Notes: generated by a model not told the origin, from the sequence alone. A stretch of DNA of 64,000 nucleotides from Datisca glomerata (GCA_003255025.1 QANY01005609.1:791152-855151); one strand, 5' to 3'; counted from the first letter of the stretch, positions 48,040-61,185 are shown. Numbers and translations are program-made.

Positions 48040-48840
48040 TCAGAATTAACCAGATGTGGTAATTCGTCTCCATCCATATTTGTTAAATTGAGTGCTCCTC
48101 TCGAGAAAGTCTTCTTGAGTATAAGTGGCCCTTTGTAATTTTAGTTACATTTCCCATGGTAATCCTTTGATATGAGAGTTTTTAACACCAAATCTCACTC
48201 TAAAAATAATTGGAGACATTTTTTTCATATACTTACATCATTTTTCTTTGTTATAGTTTCCCTCAACGTAATGCATTCAACTTTCTTCTTCAATGAAAGA
48301 CTTTTGACCTTAATTAGAAGGATCGCTTCCATATTGTATACCAAAGAGAATTCATTTTCCCCAGTTGTACCAATTGATGTGCGATATCCATGTAATGCAT
48401 ATCAATCTTTATAAATTCTTGTCATTTTCTCTATAATAATGTTTTTATTGGCTGCTTCCACTACTCCATTCATCTTCAGGCGATAGATAGATTAATTGTG
48501 ATGCTTGATTATGAACTGCTCACATAACTCCCTCATCATCTAGTTATTTAAATTAATGTGTTATCTGTCATCATCCTTCCAAGCAGACCATAATGACAAA
48601 TTATCTTACTCTTTATTAATTTCAAAATGTACTTGTGGCTGCACTTGAATAGAAAACTGTGTCTACACATTTGGTAAAGTAATCTATAGCAACTAAAATG
48701 AAACGATGCTCGTTCGGAGTATGTAGTATGATAGGCCCAATAACATCCATACCCCACATTAGCACAAGCCGAGGTGCAACTATGATGTGTAGAGGAGATG
48801 CTAGTAGATAAAACTCAAGAGTCAACCAACAATATCCTGC
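48040..48840 (-). pseudogene. Integrase of the minus-strand gypsy element
   Basis: The core reads VLMWGMDVIGPIILHT and FILVAIDYFTKCVDTVFYS (48622-48780); DVIG and DYFTK include the first catalytic Asp region. Then MNGVVEAANKNI and the YRTSIGTTGENEFSLVY segment follow. The C-terminal end is GALNLTNMDGDELPHLVNSD at about 48040-48110. Stops and shifts occur between these parts. Confidence 0.8.
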
Positions 48841-48989
48841 TCTTAATATTTTTTAACCATCATATGACAATTTTCATGGGCATGAATCTCTTCTATGACT
48901 TTGTTTGCTTATTTTATGTCAATGCATCTTAAAAGCACCATATCATAGTTTCTTTCGTAGAGTATGTCACCATTCAAAAGAATCTCATA

Positions 48990-49860
48990 GATAATCTTCT
49001 CGTGATTATTTTATTATTCTCACAAGCTTTAGATGGATACTCCCCGTTCTTTATATATTGCTTGATATCATGGTACCATGGGCTTCTGTTAGGTTCTTCT
49101 TCAATGTCCAGACAGTATGCCAGAAAATCTTGTTTCTTAATCTTTCTGGGTCAAACTTCTTCTTTAAAGTCTGTTGAAAACATAACAGCGAGTGTTATTG
49201 ATGCATCTATAATTTGATTATTTTCTCTAAGTATATGATCAAAAGAGATTTCCACAAAGGTCTGGCTTAAATTAATGGCATGTATGTTATATAGGACCAA
49301 CTTGGAGTCTCTAGCTTCCTATTCTCCATTCAGCTCACGTATCACCAGTAATGAGTCTTTGCATACTTGAAGTTTCCTTATCTTCATATTACAAGCCGCA
49401 TGTATTCTCATATTTTGTCACATTGTTTGTACGTCAAAACATAGTTTTACTAAGTGTAAAAAACTTTCCCTAAAGTGATATGAGGATTGCCCCAATTTCA
49501 TATCTGACATCATTAGCTATACCAATTTCTGAGTCCGTTACCAAAGAAATGTTTTCATCGGGGCAATTAAACTTCACAGGCTCATAATCTTGTACTGTTT
49601 GATCAACAAGTGCACTTTCCTATATTAATCGACAAGTGCACTTTCCTTTATTGCTTTCATGGTAAAATAGATAATGTCATATTCTGTAAGAAAAACTTAC
49701 CATTTAATGATCCTCGTAGAGAGTGGAGGCTTCTAAAAATATAATTGATTGGGTCCATCTTTAAAATTAAGCAAGCTGTATAATACAACATATATTGTCT
49801 AAGTCGATGTGCAGCCCAGGCTAATGTGCAACAATTTTTCTCCAACCTAATAGTTAGCCT
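48990..49860 (-). pseudogene. RT-linked and second RNase H regions of the minus-strand gypsy
   Basis: 49657-49845 is open and reads CCTLAWAAHRLRQYMLYYTA then LKMDPINYIFRSL, the tail of the RT-linked RNase H-like domain. Lower coordinates carry broken pieces of the additional RNase H, such as GNGLRNWYS and YMPL. Confidence 0.7.
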
Positions 49861-50029
49861 CGTAATTTATTAAATTTTTTCTTAAATACTATATTGCTAA
49901 CTCTTTCTTCCTATATAGATCATGTTGACATAGTACCCACCCAATTGTCTTTTCAATTACTGTCAAATATAAAATAATTGGTCATTCTTGAGTTGGAGAC
50001 ATCAACATAAGTAGAAGGTGGACTTTGCA

Positions 50030-50850
50030 AGATTGTTTACTCTTCTTGAAAGCTTTCTGGCAATCACTATTTCATCCTTCTGCATCGCACTTGTGAAGAA
50101 ACTTAAAGACAAGTTTACAAGTTCAGCTGTGAGATGACTCGAGCTATATAGTTTAATATCCCCATGAACCCTTTAACTTTTTTTAGTTTGTTGTGGTGAC
50201 ATATTAGTGATGGCTTGGACCTTGTCTGGGTCAACTTTTATTCCTTCCTAACTCACCACCAAAAAATGCAGTAGTCCAAAATATGTTGTGAATGTACACT
50301 TTCTCGTGCTAATCTTTAAATGAAATTTCCATAATAGCTCAAATGTGTTCAACAAAGTGACTGTATGATCTTCTCTTTGATGAGATTTGGTAGTCATATT
50401 ATCAATATCGCATTATATCCTTATGTATCATATCATAAAACAATATTACCATTTCCCATTGATAGGTTGCCCCTGCATTTTTAGACCGAATGACATGACC
50501 TTATAACACAATGTGTCTTATATAAAAGTGGACTTTTCACAGTTATCAAGAGCCATTTTAATTTGATTATAGCTCATAAAGCCATCCATGAAAGAGAAGG
50601 CTCAATGCGCTACAATATTATCTAGTAGGACATCGATATGGTAGTTGACATCGAAATACATTCTTACCGTCTCATGTTTATTTGGAACTAGGACTATGTT
50701 AGCAAGCCATTCATGTTACTTTTGCTACTTCTAAAAATCCAACGTCACACTAGTTTCATTTCTTCTTCTTTGATCTTTTCCATCAAGACATGTTTCATTT
50801 TTGTGTTACAGTTCTAAGCTTGGGTATGAATGGAAATGATGGAGCACCAG
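50030..50850 (-). pseudogene. Reverse transcriptase of the minus-strand gypsy element
   Basis: Recognisable pieces in order are SFMDGF.SYNQIKMAL, VMSFGLKNAGATYQWEMV, LFYDMIHKDI, then VDPDKVQAIT and VKGFMGILNYIARVISQL. These cover fingers, palm and thumb of a Tat/Ogre-like RT. The YxDD box lies in a badly damaged part (the codons read like RY**Y after DIM). It cannot produce enzyme. Confidence 0.8.
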
Positions 50851-51429
50851 ATCAATGTGTAAACCTAATATATCTTGATAGAAACATTCATATATGTCCT
50901 TGTCAAATCAATTAATTTTAGGCAGTTCTCGCTTGTTATAGAAGTACCAATTTAGACTTATTTGCATCTCCATCTAATCCCAAATCTACAACCTCAGTTA
51001 ACGCTTGATGATGTTGCGTTCTTTTATCCTATTCTTCTATCATTTTTAACATTTCTAGAGATGGTTCCAAAATATCTTCATCATTTTCTTTTGACTCTAC
51101 ACTAAGAATGAGGTTGCGAGATTATCAAAGTTATTGCTTATGCTTTTTCTATCAAAATTTCTCAATCTTGGAATAGATTATTGGACGAGAGGATAGAGGG
51201 AAAGAAAATAAAAAGTGCATAAGCATGAACAACATTTCAGAAGGAAATGAGTATGAAAAATTAGAATTCTATTTATTATTAATAAAGTCATTGTAAATAA
51301 ACTTTCAACCTTTATATAATGAAAGAAAGGACATGAAATAAACAAAATAGTAGTAAGACATTGGGAAGAATCCTAATAAATTAGATAGTAATGCATTACT
51401 CTAGAAAATCCTGAAGAAGGGTTGGCAGC

Positions 51430-52380
51430 TAGGTGTCATCTCAATTATTAAGCTCATGATTCAAATCACACTCATAAATAGACTCCTTTGTAATTGTAGT
51501 TGATGAAATTCCCAAAACTGTGACTATAAAAAGCTGGGCTATATCAACTTCAAGATTGTATCGCTCATTTGAACGGATCCTTAGCATAGTTCCATAACTT
51601 TTAGAGGATTCAGAAATATGAGGTACAGTCACCATTTCCATCTTAGGCTCCCTATTTTTAAGTCTAACATTTTTTTCTCTTCTTTTTGAGCTTTGATTCT
51701 TCCTCTATCAGGCTTTATGGGTTTGTATCTCAATACGTACTTTTGAGCATTCTTTTCGCACTGGATTAATTTACTCATCCCTTGATGCTCTTTCCCAAGT
51801 CCTTATACGGCCTTTTATCCTCAACTTTCACATCATTTGAGATTCTTTTGATGTGCTTGGAACTCGAAGGTCTTTTCTGTTAGCAACAAATATGGTATTT
51901 GCAATCTTAAATGATCTTCTTCTACCTCAACACTTGCCATGGTGGCTGGTTTAGATATTAGTAGGTATTCCTCCTCATTTACCAAAATGAGTTTATATCC
52001 ACTATAAATTTCATCTTTTGAGGTTTAGAAGACTGCAATGTCCCAACACAGTAAATCCATGGTCATCATAAAAAAAGAGTATGTTGGAGCAATATACATC
52101 ACTTAAAAAACTATATCGTAAAGACATGGTCACGTTAGAAGTTGTATATTATGTCACCAATCACTTCCATTCGATACAATTGAATGAACTCACTATCATT
52201 ATGCTCGACTACATATGTGACATGTCTACATGGGGAGCACTAATGAACTCACTATCATTATGCTCGACTACATATGTGACATACATTCTAGGATGAGCCT
52301 TCACCATATGTGTAGAGCCCTAATGTTTCAGGTACACTCAGTAGGGATTTCATCATTAGTGAAAGTGATGAATTTTGGTG
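51430..52380 (-). pseudogene. Protease and linker region of the minus-strand gypsy
   Basis: Lower part: RLKNREPKMEMVTVPHISES and the ending ECDLNHELNN, the conserved segment just upstream of RT in Ogre-like elements. Upper part: FTNDEIPTE and RALHI, the lead-in to the protease. A 59-bp direct duplication (52183-52300) lies inside the protease region and would itself shift the frame. Confidence 0.7.
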
Positions 52381-53950
52381 CAATAATGTTTCCAACAGTT
52401 CCACTTTGATTTCTCCACTATAATATCTTGACAGACATATTCTTGATTCAACTTCAACAATGCTTGATTTAAAGTGATAGTAAGGATATGAAGTAGGTAA
52501 ACGATTAAGTTGATCTATCACCTTAAGTCACTTCGCTTGATGAGTTTGCAAAATTCATATACATCCTCCTCAGGAACCGATCTTTCTTTCTATGTCCCTT
52601 CTATTATAGTTGGCTCTACATTCAACCACCATTTAACTCTCCTTAGAACACATGAGAATTGTCATCTTAATCAGCTTCCTTTTCCTCAGCCTCACAAGTT
52701 TCAAACTTTTATCAACTTTCAAAATATATGGCATGTAGCATCTACCAGTCCTTATCATTCCTCCGTTTCTTAAAAAATTGGTTATGGAAAGATTGAAGTT
52801 TCTTGGGTTTAGCATCTGACCCTTGTCATTTGTACTCGTGATATTCTTGTATCTGTATTTCCATGAGATTGCTCTTTAATCCTTATAAGTGAATGCTCTT
52901 AGAACTTGAATATTGATTGGTCTCGAGGCATAAGGTGTTGTTGTGCTAGACGACTTCTCCTCGTAATGTACTGCTTGGACATTGCTTCAGATGGCTCTTT
53001 AGTTATCATAAGGACTAAAGAGTCATTTTTTTTGTATTCCTTTTCCTCATTTTGACTTATGGCAAGTAATTTTCAAGCATTAATATGTTTTTCTAGAAGT
53101 TTGTCAGCCACTGAATGCACATGCTAGATGTACCCTACTTTAAGAAGAAAATGGAAAAGTATTTCTAGTGATGTTCTCACATATGAATCATTCTCTTTAT
53201 CATATGAAAAAGATTGCTCAGTTTCATTTATAGTGGGGTTCCCACAATTTGATAGAGAGTTAAACTTGATATCAAGATTTCAATTCACCCTTCTGAAGTT
53301 CAACCACTCATCTTTTATCATTTCTTGAACTCTACAATTTAATATCATTTATTTTTTAGTTGAATGTCCTATTACCCTAACACAATAAACAAATCAAGCA
53401 ATCATACCACCTATGATATGGTGGGTGGTTGTAGAGGCTCATTGGGAATCAACACCTATTGGTTCTTCATTATTAATTGTAGTAAGAGCTTGGTGTAAAA
53501 CATATAGATCATATCATGTTGGATGAACTGTTGGTTATTCTTACTTCCTCTAAAATTTTGATAAGCCTGACCAACATTTTTTATTTTTGTCAGTTATATA
53601 ACTAGTGGGACAACTTACAAAAATGTTATCTTTTTCAATTTTTTTGTAGAAAATGTGTACGCTTTCTTCAAGGAATTTAGGAATTTTACGTTGTCAAAGT
53701 TTTAATTTGATGGAGAATCAAGGCATGTAAAAAGATAAGCTGACGGATGAAGAGGAGTTTATAGCGTAGGGGGGAATATGTTGTAGCAGCCACAACACTC
53801 TGATAGCATTAGTTGCAGGCAGCAGCCCTGGCTAGTCCATGGACGTTGCCAGATTACGGTGGTGACGGCACTGGTCATGGTGGCTGGCGGTGGACGTGGT
53901 GTCATAGATAACGATAGATGGTGGCGGTGCAGTGGATGACTTCTCATCCT
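52381..53950 (-). pseudogene. Gag region of the minus-strand gypsy
   Basis: Decayed sequence continuing upstream of the protease, with pieces such as IDQLNRLPTSYPYY (52480-52521). Its assignment to gag is by position; few family words are left. Confidence 0.45.
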
Positions 53951-55979
53951 ATCTTGAAGATCCTCTAAATTCTGAATTTACTAAAGATATCGTTAAGGTT
54001 ATATAATGATAGAGGTTATCGATTGAGATGATGTTTTGAAATGGAAAAGTTTGCTGTATCGGGACATAGAATCTACACCGTGATGTGAGTACGTACCGGT
54101 CATTTACATGGTTGAATAGGGTACAAAAAAAGTTTGGATAGTTTGCATTGTATTGTGGAAGGACTATTTTAACCCTAGTTATAAGGAAGAGAGAAATGTA
54201 CCGCCTTCATTTTTTCTAGCCAACTAGGTAAAGGCGCGTTCAACAATCAATATTCAATAAAAATAGAGAATCCCATGTTCCACGAGCACGTGCATGCATC
54301 TTATTAAAAAATGATCTTGCACAATTCCAATGTTGGTGCCCATCTTGTCAAACTAAACTATTTTGTTGGAAATTTTTTAAGTTGAACCAGCATTTGATAA
54401 ATATCTTCACGACTTCAAAGACGGAAGAAGCCTTCGTTTGCTTCCATGATATACGTAAAATATGATAACAATTCCAAATTGTTTAGTGTCATCTGTTATC
54501 AAGCTCCAACTTGATTTTTTAGTGAGCTACTACTATTTTGCAAGCATTTTTGTGTTAACAACGGGTACTGAAAAAACAAGTTTTTGGCTGCACGATATTA
54601 CCATCCAATCTACCTATATTAAGATTCAGAATCCATTATTTGGTGGCATTGTTTGGATCAGTATAAACCTTCTCAAATGAAACAATAAGATGATGAATTT
54701 CCATCATATAATGATGTTTTATAATGATCCATCAAATCATTGTTAGTTTCTATTATAACCAATCCCTCCCAACTAACACTGGTACACCGACACCTTCTAC
54801 TATCCCATACATCATTAGGTTTGGGGTAGTAACCGTAAAAGAAATAGATCACCAAGCAAGTAGGCCATAGGAGCAAGAGTTGTTTATTGAATAGTAAAAA
54901 TGAGTGTAACATAACAAAAGCAAGCCGACCTAATTGTAAGGGCCAACCTAAACAATTAAAAGGATAAATCCATACTAGTAAAAAATTTAATGAACCTAAA
55001 AATTTGTTACTTTATAATTGTCCGCTCTACGTGTGTAAAAGTATAAGATCATCAAAAGTAAGCGTTTCGTTACTTAAAACCATTTATTGTTCAGTGAAAT
55101 CATGATAATTTAGTTATTTGTCTTTAGATTGAAGTGTATTCACTAATATTTAGTGGTGTTACAGATACAACAAGAGAATTATCATACGCGATCCTCAAAG
55201 CTTTGAGGAGAGCAAGACTTTGCAATGTGTTGAGCTCTAATTGTATGCTTTTCGATAAGCACACATCACTCATGAACATATTAGTGCTATTCTATAATTT
55301 TAAATGGTTGATTTAACATTTATGGTCGATAGACTCTGCCCTATTTTCTCATTACTTGGGCTGTTGGTGGATTCATCTAGAATGATGAGTTAAAATTTCC
55401 TAATACCGGGTGATACTTAAACATCGTAGTCAAGTCAGTATTTTCTTTCACAGGAAGACTCTCAAAAGTAGGCAAGATACAATACATGTAAAAATGAACA
55501 ATCTTCATTCTCATATCCTACCGCATGTCACTTTCAAATTTGTCAAATCCATAAGAACCTACATTTGTAATGTTATCAACAATTTAACTAACACCATTGT
55601 GATGATTAATTATGAAGTCATGTAGGAAAGCCATCTTACAATGAGTTAATGGTATTGATTTTATTGAAGTAGTAGGGCTTGTTATAAGCAACTCAATGAT
55701 TCGATAATGTAATACCAACAACCATTGGGAATGTGCAGGCGAAGATCATAAAGACTAACTCAGTTATGAAGCAATTGACATGGTTCTTAATGTTTAATGG
55801 ATACAAGCAAGGATGATCATGTCCATTAATTCAATAAGTAATGGCTTAGAATACCTTGAAAAAATACATACAAAAAATTAGAATTGAATACATTATTAAT
55901 TTTTGGACCTAGAAAATTTGGGTTGTTCTTTACGCAATAGACGGAATAGATCATTTGAAGATAATGGCCCCTCTTAAGT
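53951..55979. other. Unassigned A+T-rich DNA
   Basis: No gene or element identified. Open frames are short and without domains. Its left part may include the 5' region of the minus-strand gypsy element. Confidence 0.45.
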
Positions 55980-56600
55980 TAGATCGTAGGTGGTGGAAAA
56001 AATAATTTTACAAAATATGAGGGAAGTATTTTTAAGTGTGTAACTTTATAGTTTTCTCCTCATCAACCTATAATATGACTGACCAAACCATATCCTATAA
56101 AGTTACTTTGGTGGATAACCAAGCCTCCATTTTTGTTACTATTGTGTATGGCTCCAATGACCCTACTTCCAAGAAGCAACTATGGAGTTCCCCTAAAAAC
56201 TTTTACTCTACTATTTAGGATTAGCCTTGGGCCATGTTATGAGATTTTAATGTTGTTAAACATCCTTCTCAATAGGTTGGGGGTACCAAAGCATGGGATA
56301 AAGGCGCTACAAAATTTATGGGGGGCGTAAGTATACCTGAAATAATAAAAGGGATGGTCAGGGAACCATCGTGAAAATATTTGATAAGATTATGGTTAAT
56401 GAGACTTGGATTAGGTATTATCCATATTCTTATGCTCCGTTCCCCCTGATATCTCTAACCACTGCCCTGCAATCCTGAATATCAACTTGGCCTTACAAAG
56501 GCCCCTACTGCCTTTAAGTATTTTGATTTTTGGGCTGAGAAGGACAAGTTTTTAACATTAGTGTAGTGGGCCTGGGGCTCTAATGTTATGGCTCTCATAT
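55980..56600 (+). pseudogene. LINE endonuclease fragment
   Basis: 56036-56218 reads SYKVTLVDNQASIFVTIVYG and SNDPTSKKQLWSSPKNFYS, then PWAML-DFNVVKHPSQ. This resembles the apurinic-type endonuclease of plant L1 ORF2, in which the GDFN motif is catalytic (here the Gly is lost to a shift/stop). Further on come IVKIFDKIMVNETWIRYYPY and YAPFPLISL, the domain end before RT. RT itself is not found. It has the same orientation as the ORF1-like relic at 41.2 kb. Confidence 0.75.
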
Positions 56601-56990
56601 GTATAGGTTATTTAAGAAACTCAAACTTACTCTGTTTTGACAGAGATTTTCTTTTAGTATATGGGGAAGAATTCTAGAGGATGGGTTAGTAGCACAAAGA
56701 ACATTATAGTTACTGCACTTTTGATTCAGTCTAGGTAACGTATTTAGACAAGAAAAATGATGAACACTATTCTTGTTTGAAATCACATACTGAATTTTAT
56801 TCAAATCAGAATTTGACAAATTACAAGAACTATTTGCTGCAGAATTATAGAAAGAAGAAATAGGTAACTCCATTACTTGTTTTCAAGATTCAGTTTAGAC
56901 TTAGGTTCTAAAAAAACTTTTAGAAGATAGGAGGCTATTTTAATTGTTACAACTCAGTGCTAAAGGTTCTTTAATCTCTAGTATGTGAGC

Positions 56991-57182
56991 AGAATTGCTC
57001 ATGTTGTATCGTCCTTCAAAAGAAAGAATCAACCTAAAATTAAAAGTATACTTCATTGTCATTAGTCAGTTTAAAAACTGAATTGCTCAATAGAATTGCT
57101 CATGTTGTATCGTCCTTCAAAAGAAAGAATCAACCTAAAATTAAAAGTATACTTCATTGTCATTAGTCAGTTTAAAAACTGA
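56991..57182. repeat. 101-bp direct tandem duplication
   Basis: AGAATTGCTCATGTTGTATC to GTTTAAAAACTGAA occurs at 56991-57081 and again at 57092-57182, apparently without mismatch over about 91 bp. Confidence 0.95.
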
Positions 57183-57645
57183 AATAAGGTTTCTTTTAAT
57201 TTTAGGGACAATCAACAGGGTTTCAAGATTTAAATAAGTATTTTTGTTAAGTAAAGGTAATTTGGAAGAACCAAAATGTGTAATAAGAAGTTGCTTACTA
57301 TCTCCTATAGCCAATCTTTCATTACCTGTATACTCATGAACAATGTTGAGGTTCCTTATATCAACAGTGACATGGTTGGTTACTGCATTATCAATATACT
57401 AGGCCATGTCATTGGCAGTTTCTGGTGAAGCTAAATAAGCTGCTGGTGACACCATGTATGCAGAGGGAGTTGAGTTTGGGAAGACATTTTGAGGAGAAAA
57501 ATTGTTTTGAAAAGAAGTTAAAAATGAATTTTGTTCCTGAGAGTTTCCTTGACTACTGTAGGAGTTCTTTTCATACCTAAAATAGCATACTGAGGTAGTG
57601 TGTCCATGTTTAGCACATGCTTGACAAATCACTCTATTGTTGCTT

Positions 57646-58015
57646 CTTCCAAAACTTCTACCTCCTTTTCTTCCATTAAAATTTCCTCTACCAGACTGAG
57701 ACTATCCTCTATTGAATCCTCTTCCAAAATTTTGATTCTGATTATTGTGAAACTTCTTAAAGTTTGTATTTGCTGGAATTTGGCACTCATTTTTAAATTT
57801 GACACTAATTATTGATTTTACTTTTCCAATCTTCCAAAACTTCTACCTCCTCTTCTTCCATTAAAATTTCCTCTACCAGACTGAGACTATCCTCTATTGA
57901 ATCCTCTTCCAAAATTTTGATTCTGATTATTGTGAAACTTCTTAAAGTTTGTATTTGCTGGAATTTGGCACTCATTTTTAAATTTGACACTAATTATTGA
58001 TTTTACTTTTCCAAT
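57646..58015. repeat. 185-bp direct tandem duplication
   Basis: CTTCCAAAACTTCTACCTCC through TTTTACTTTTCCAAT occurs at 57646 and again at 57831, differing by about one base (CCTTTTC versus CCTCTTC). Confidence 0.95.
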
Positions 58016-58668
58016 CTTCTCTCATGCATCACAAAAGTGATTGCACTTCTTCAAGAGTCAAATCTCCTTCTATGGTTGTAAAATTAACTACTACTGGATC
58101 ATATTTGGATCCTAAGCCATTCAACACATAAGTGAATAAATCTTAAATATCAAATATTGTACCCTACTGCTAGTAAGTCATCTAAAGTTCTCCTCATTCG
58201 ATCACAATATTCTGCTACAGAATTTGTACCTTTCTTGTTAGTTTGCAAGGAAATTCTGAGTTGCATCAGTTTAGCTCTTGACAAAATTGTAAAATTCATC
58301 TCCAAGGATCTCCAAACTTATTCACAAGTGTTATATTGTGTAACCGTATCAAGAACTATTTCACTCATCGAGGCTCTCAACCAACCAAGATTTGATCCTT
58401 CCTCAACTATGTGAAGTATTCAGGATTTACCTGTCCATTCGATAAGTTTTTCTGTGGTTTTCAACTAAACCAAACACTATTTCATCAAACCCATGTCCAA
58501 TGAGAACAGGGACGATCTGTGATTTCTCTCAAGCTTCACTGATGCTGAACTATTGAAGGTATTGGGAAACATTGTAGTAATGCTTATTGAATTACTCGTA
58601 TTCTGAGTTGTATTTGAAGAGGTTAAGTTTTCTGCCATGGACGCTTGTCCTTGATTGTTATGATACCA

Positions 58669-59057
58669 TGTAAGACTTTGAACTAAACTGATAGAATAAA
58701 AGAAAGAAAAAGAAAGAGAGATGGTGTGCGAAGGAGAACTATCAGCATAACAGTTTCTCACTCACTATGAGAAGCTTAGATCACTTGTATTTATAGGAAA
58801 AGAATAGAACTAGTTACAAGCGCTAACTATTGTATGATAGAGAAAGGAAGCTTTGATAAAAAGCTTTGAATAATTTGCTAATGGCTAACTAAAGGAAACT
58901 GATATCAGTTAGTTGTTAATGACTAACTGATATCAAATTATAGGAATAACTGCTCGAGAGAGAAGGAGGCTAGCACACTTGCCACTGTTCTTTTGTTGCT
59001 GTTTATCCTTTACACTATCGCTTATATATGCAACTTAAAAGACCGCATTTCATCACA
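58669..59057 (-). repeat. 5' LTR of copia family B (second copy)
   Basis: Read on the minus strand it begins near TGTGATGAAATGCGG (59057) and ends GTCTTACA (58669), immediately followed by TGGTATCA, the initiator-Met primer site (58661-58668). It has a TATA box CTATAAATAC (about 58788-58796). A perfect 13-bp inverted repeat (58901-58913 with 58922-58934) lies upstream of the TATA box. The 5' end is less certain than the 3' end. Confidence 0.65.
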
Positions 59058-60880
59058 AATTTTCCTATGTTACAATATTCCAGTGGTAACCATCTAGTTT
59101 GGATACGATCGCGTAAAGTCCAATTAAACAAGAGGCGATTTCTATTTTATCTGGGCCATCCATTATAAATGTTCGGACTAAAAGAAAAACATAAAAGTTA
59201 CTCAGATGATTACATCTAATCAAATCTTTTAACAAGTCCAGCATATCTAAACAAATTGTTCAGATCTGCTAAACATCACATCCTAGTGAGATTCACCAAC
59301 AGAAAGTGATCACCATCCATTTTGGTGTCCATCCCATGAGTGCATAAATTGTCTACGTTGGATCACCCAATTGCACTATAATACGAGGGTTATCATAATT
59401 ATAGTACTAGTGTTATCCTTATTCAATTCTTTCTTTAATTTTCTTTAGGTGCAATAGAATTCTCCTCCCTGCTTTTTTTCCGTGCAATTCAAGTTTCTTC
59501 CCTTAAACATTTATCTTCAAGATGCGCTAATTGCAATTAGGTCTCATTGCTTTTTGTAATTCTTGTACGTGTATTACAAAAGCAAGTTCCAGCGAAGTAC
59601 CAACTGTCTCTCAGCATCATGCATATCTATTCTCATGGATGAGAACATTATAACACATACGCATGCACGAAGAGTTTTTTTTTTGCCAAATGAAGAAGTT
59701 TTTGGTTTAAAAATTTCAAGGTTGTATCTTATCATAATGTGCATCATGTACACACAAAACAAAGTGCTTGAAATTGATGTAGTTTACATCATATGATAAT
59801 TCTTGAGTCAAAAAATCTCACACGCAATCATATGATTGATGTGCAACTTGAAGAACCAACATATTCGATTTTGCTACGCAATTATTCTCATTCATCGCGC
59901 ATGAAGAATCAATTACGTGTGGGGACAAATGCAGCGTTATGTACAATTAAATGGAAAAAAAATCTTTCTATCTTTGAGTCAGTACCCTATCTTGAACGTT
60001 CAGTTCCGAACTTATTGCCCAAAGCTATTAGTCGTCCTATAAATGCACCACTCTTAGGTACACATTGTATTTTTAGGTACGAAAGTAGCTTATTTTCCCA
60101 TTGTACACATTGTAGGGAAATAGAGTGTATATGATAAATTCCATATTACTTTTTCTAATTAACCGACATTATTGTAGGGTAATATACGGTGTGGACCATT
60201 TTAACGTTGGACGCTTTTAGAGGATCATTGGTTTTAATCAACTGTAAATTTTCAAACGGGTTTTCACATTATCTTTTCATTAAGCACTAGATCTAGCTCC
60301 CGCTTCGGCGCCTCCTTTTAAACATTTCTTTTATTTTTAATAAATATTTATTTTCCAACTTGTGTGTTTAAAGAAAAAAATGAAAAGCTGTTGCTCTCTG
60401 GTTCAGACATAAATCGCTAAAAAAAATTCAGACTCGATCTCTCACTCTCTTACAACATTATTTCGCCTGGGAAAATAGGTTGAACTTCCATTTCAAAGAT
60501 ATGATAATTGTCCCATCAGAAAGTGTATGTATGGTCTGTGCCGTTGAATTGTGTGTGTTTATTCACGCACTGTCTGATTAAAAAATGTAGACAATCAACA
60601 GAGAGAAAAACGTGATCAATAAGAGAAGGACGACACCATTGGTAGCCGTATGTACCGTCCAAAGAAGAAGAGACGTGATAGCTTGAATTGATGTTTATTT
60701 CATTTAGTTAATAAACATAGCAAAGCCCACTCCAAGAATGATGACATTCTACTAGATTTAAATACAGAGTTAATAATTTATTCCTGTAAAAAATTTGAAA
60801 CAACAAGATTCTTTATGAACTCCATAAAAAATTTACGAGAGTTAGTTTTAACAAAGAGAGATCCAACATTCTTACAGACG
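59058..60880. other. Unassigned A+T-rich DNA
   Basis: No gene recognised. The 113-residue open frame at 59793-60134 has no domain I know and no codon pattern that stands out. Confidence 0.45.
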
Positions 60881-60884
60881 CTCC

Positions 60885-61185
60885 TTGAGACCTCTATCCA
60901 TTCCTTCTCGAACATCTCTTGTAGCTATCTCTCTTTCAGACGAAGCACAACCCCTTCTCCATTCCCTTGTCGAACAAAGCCTCTTTCTCGTCATTCATAC
61001 CTACCAAACTCAGCAAGTCAGCGCCATCGTCTCTTTCGTCTCCCTCGACTCTCTCATCTCATATCTGCCTCCCTTCATCGCCCTCACCTATCTTGTCTCA
61101 GTTCTGCCTCTCTTCATCTCCCTCGCCTCTCTCATCTCAGATCTACCTTTCTTCATCTCCCTTGCTTCTCTCTTTCATTCTAAGA
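60885..61185. repeat. C/T-rich repeat of about 40-bp units
   Basis: Recurring CTCTCATCTCA.ATCTGCCT, CTTCATCTCCCTCGCC-type units, three to four imperfect copies at about 61045-61180. It is open in all plus-strand frames because of low complexity. Confidence 0.7.

Larger units (their letters stand above)
48030..53950 (-). mobile_element. Degenerate Tat/Ogre-like Ty3/gypsy retrotransposon, minus strand
   Basis: Read leftward the order is gag, protease, linker, RT, RNase H, integrase. It differs in sequence from the plus-strand Tat element at 16.4-26.8 kb and keeps its RT palm region, but all frames are broken. No LTRs or target duplication were identified, so the limits given are those of recognisable coding sequence. 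Confidence 0.82.
56880..58660 (-). pseudogene. Ty1-copia gag-protease relic, family B (second copy)
   Basis: Gag starts MAENLTSSNTTQNTSN at about 58637. The UBN2-type gag core shows LMQLRISLQTNKKGTNSVAE and YCDRMRRTLDDLLAVGYN. The zinc knuckle CQACAKHGHTTSVC (about 57580-57625) is a full CX2CX4HX4C. The protease lead follows as YIDNAVTNHVT, with DNA in place of DSG, then NERLAIGDSKQLL and VPKIKRNLISVFKL. The sequence is cut soon after. Two internal direct duplications (185 and 101 bp) disrupt it. The primer site and LTR lie at higher coordinates. Confidence 0.82.

Noticed and set aside
48040..53900. Plus-strand open frames such as 52510-52773 and 48172-48414
   Set aside because: They are shadows of the minus-strand gypsy coding sequence, where family motifs are read.
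59793..60134. 113-residue open frame as a gene
   Set aside because: No recognisable domain, ordinary composition for the surrounding A+T-rich DNA, no splice or promoter context that supports it.
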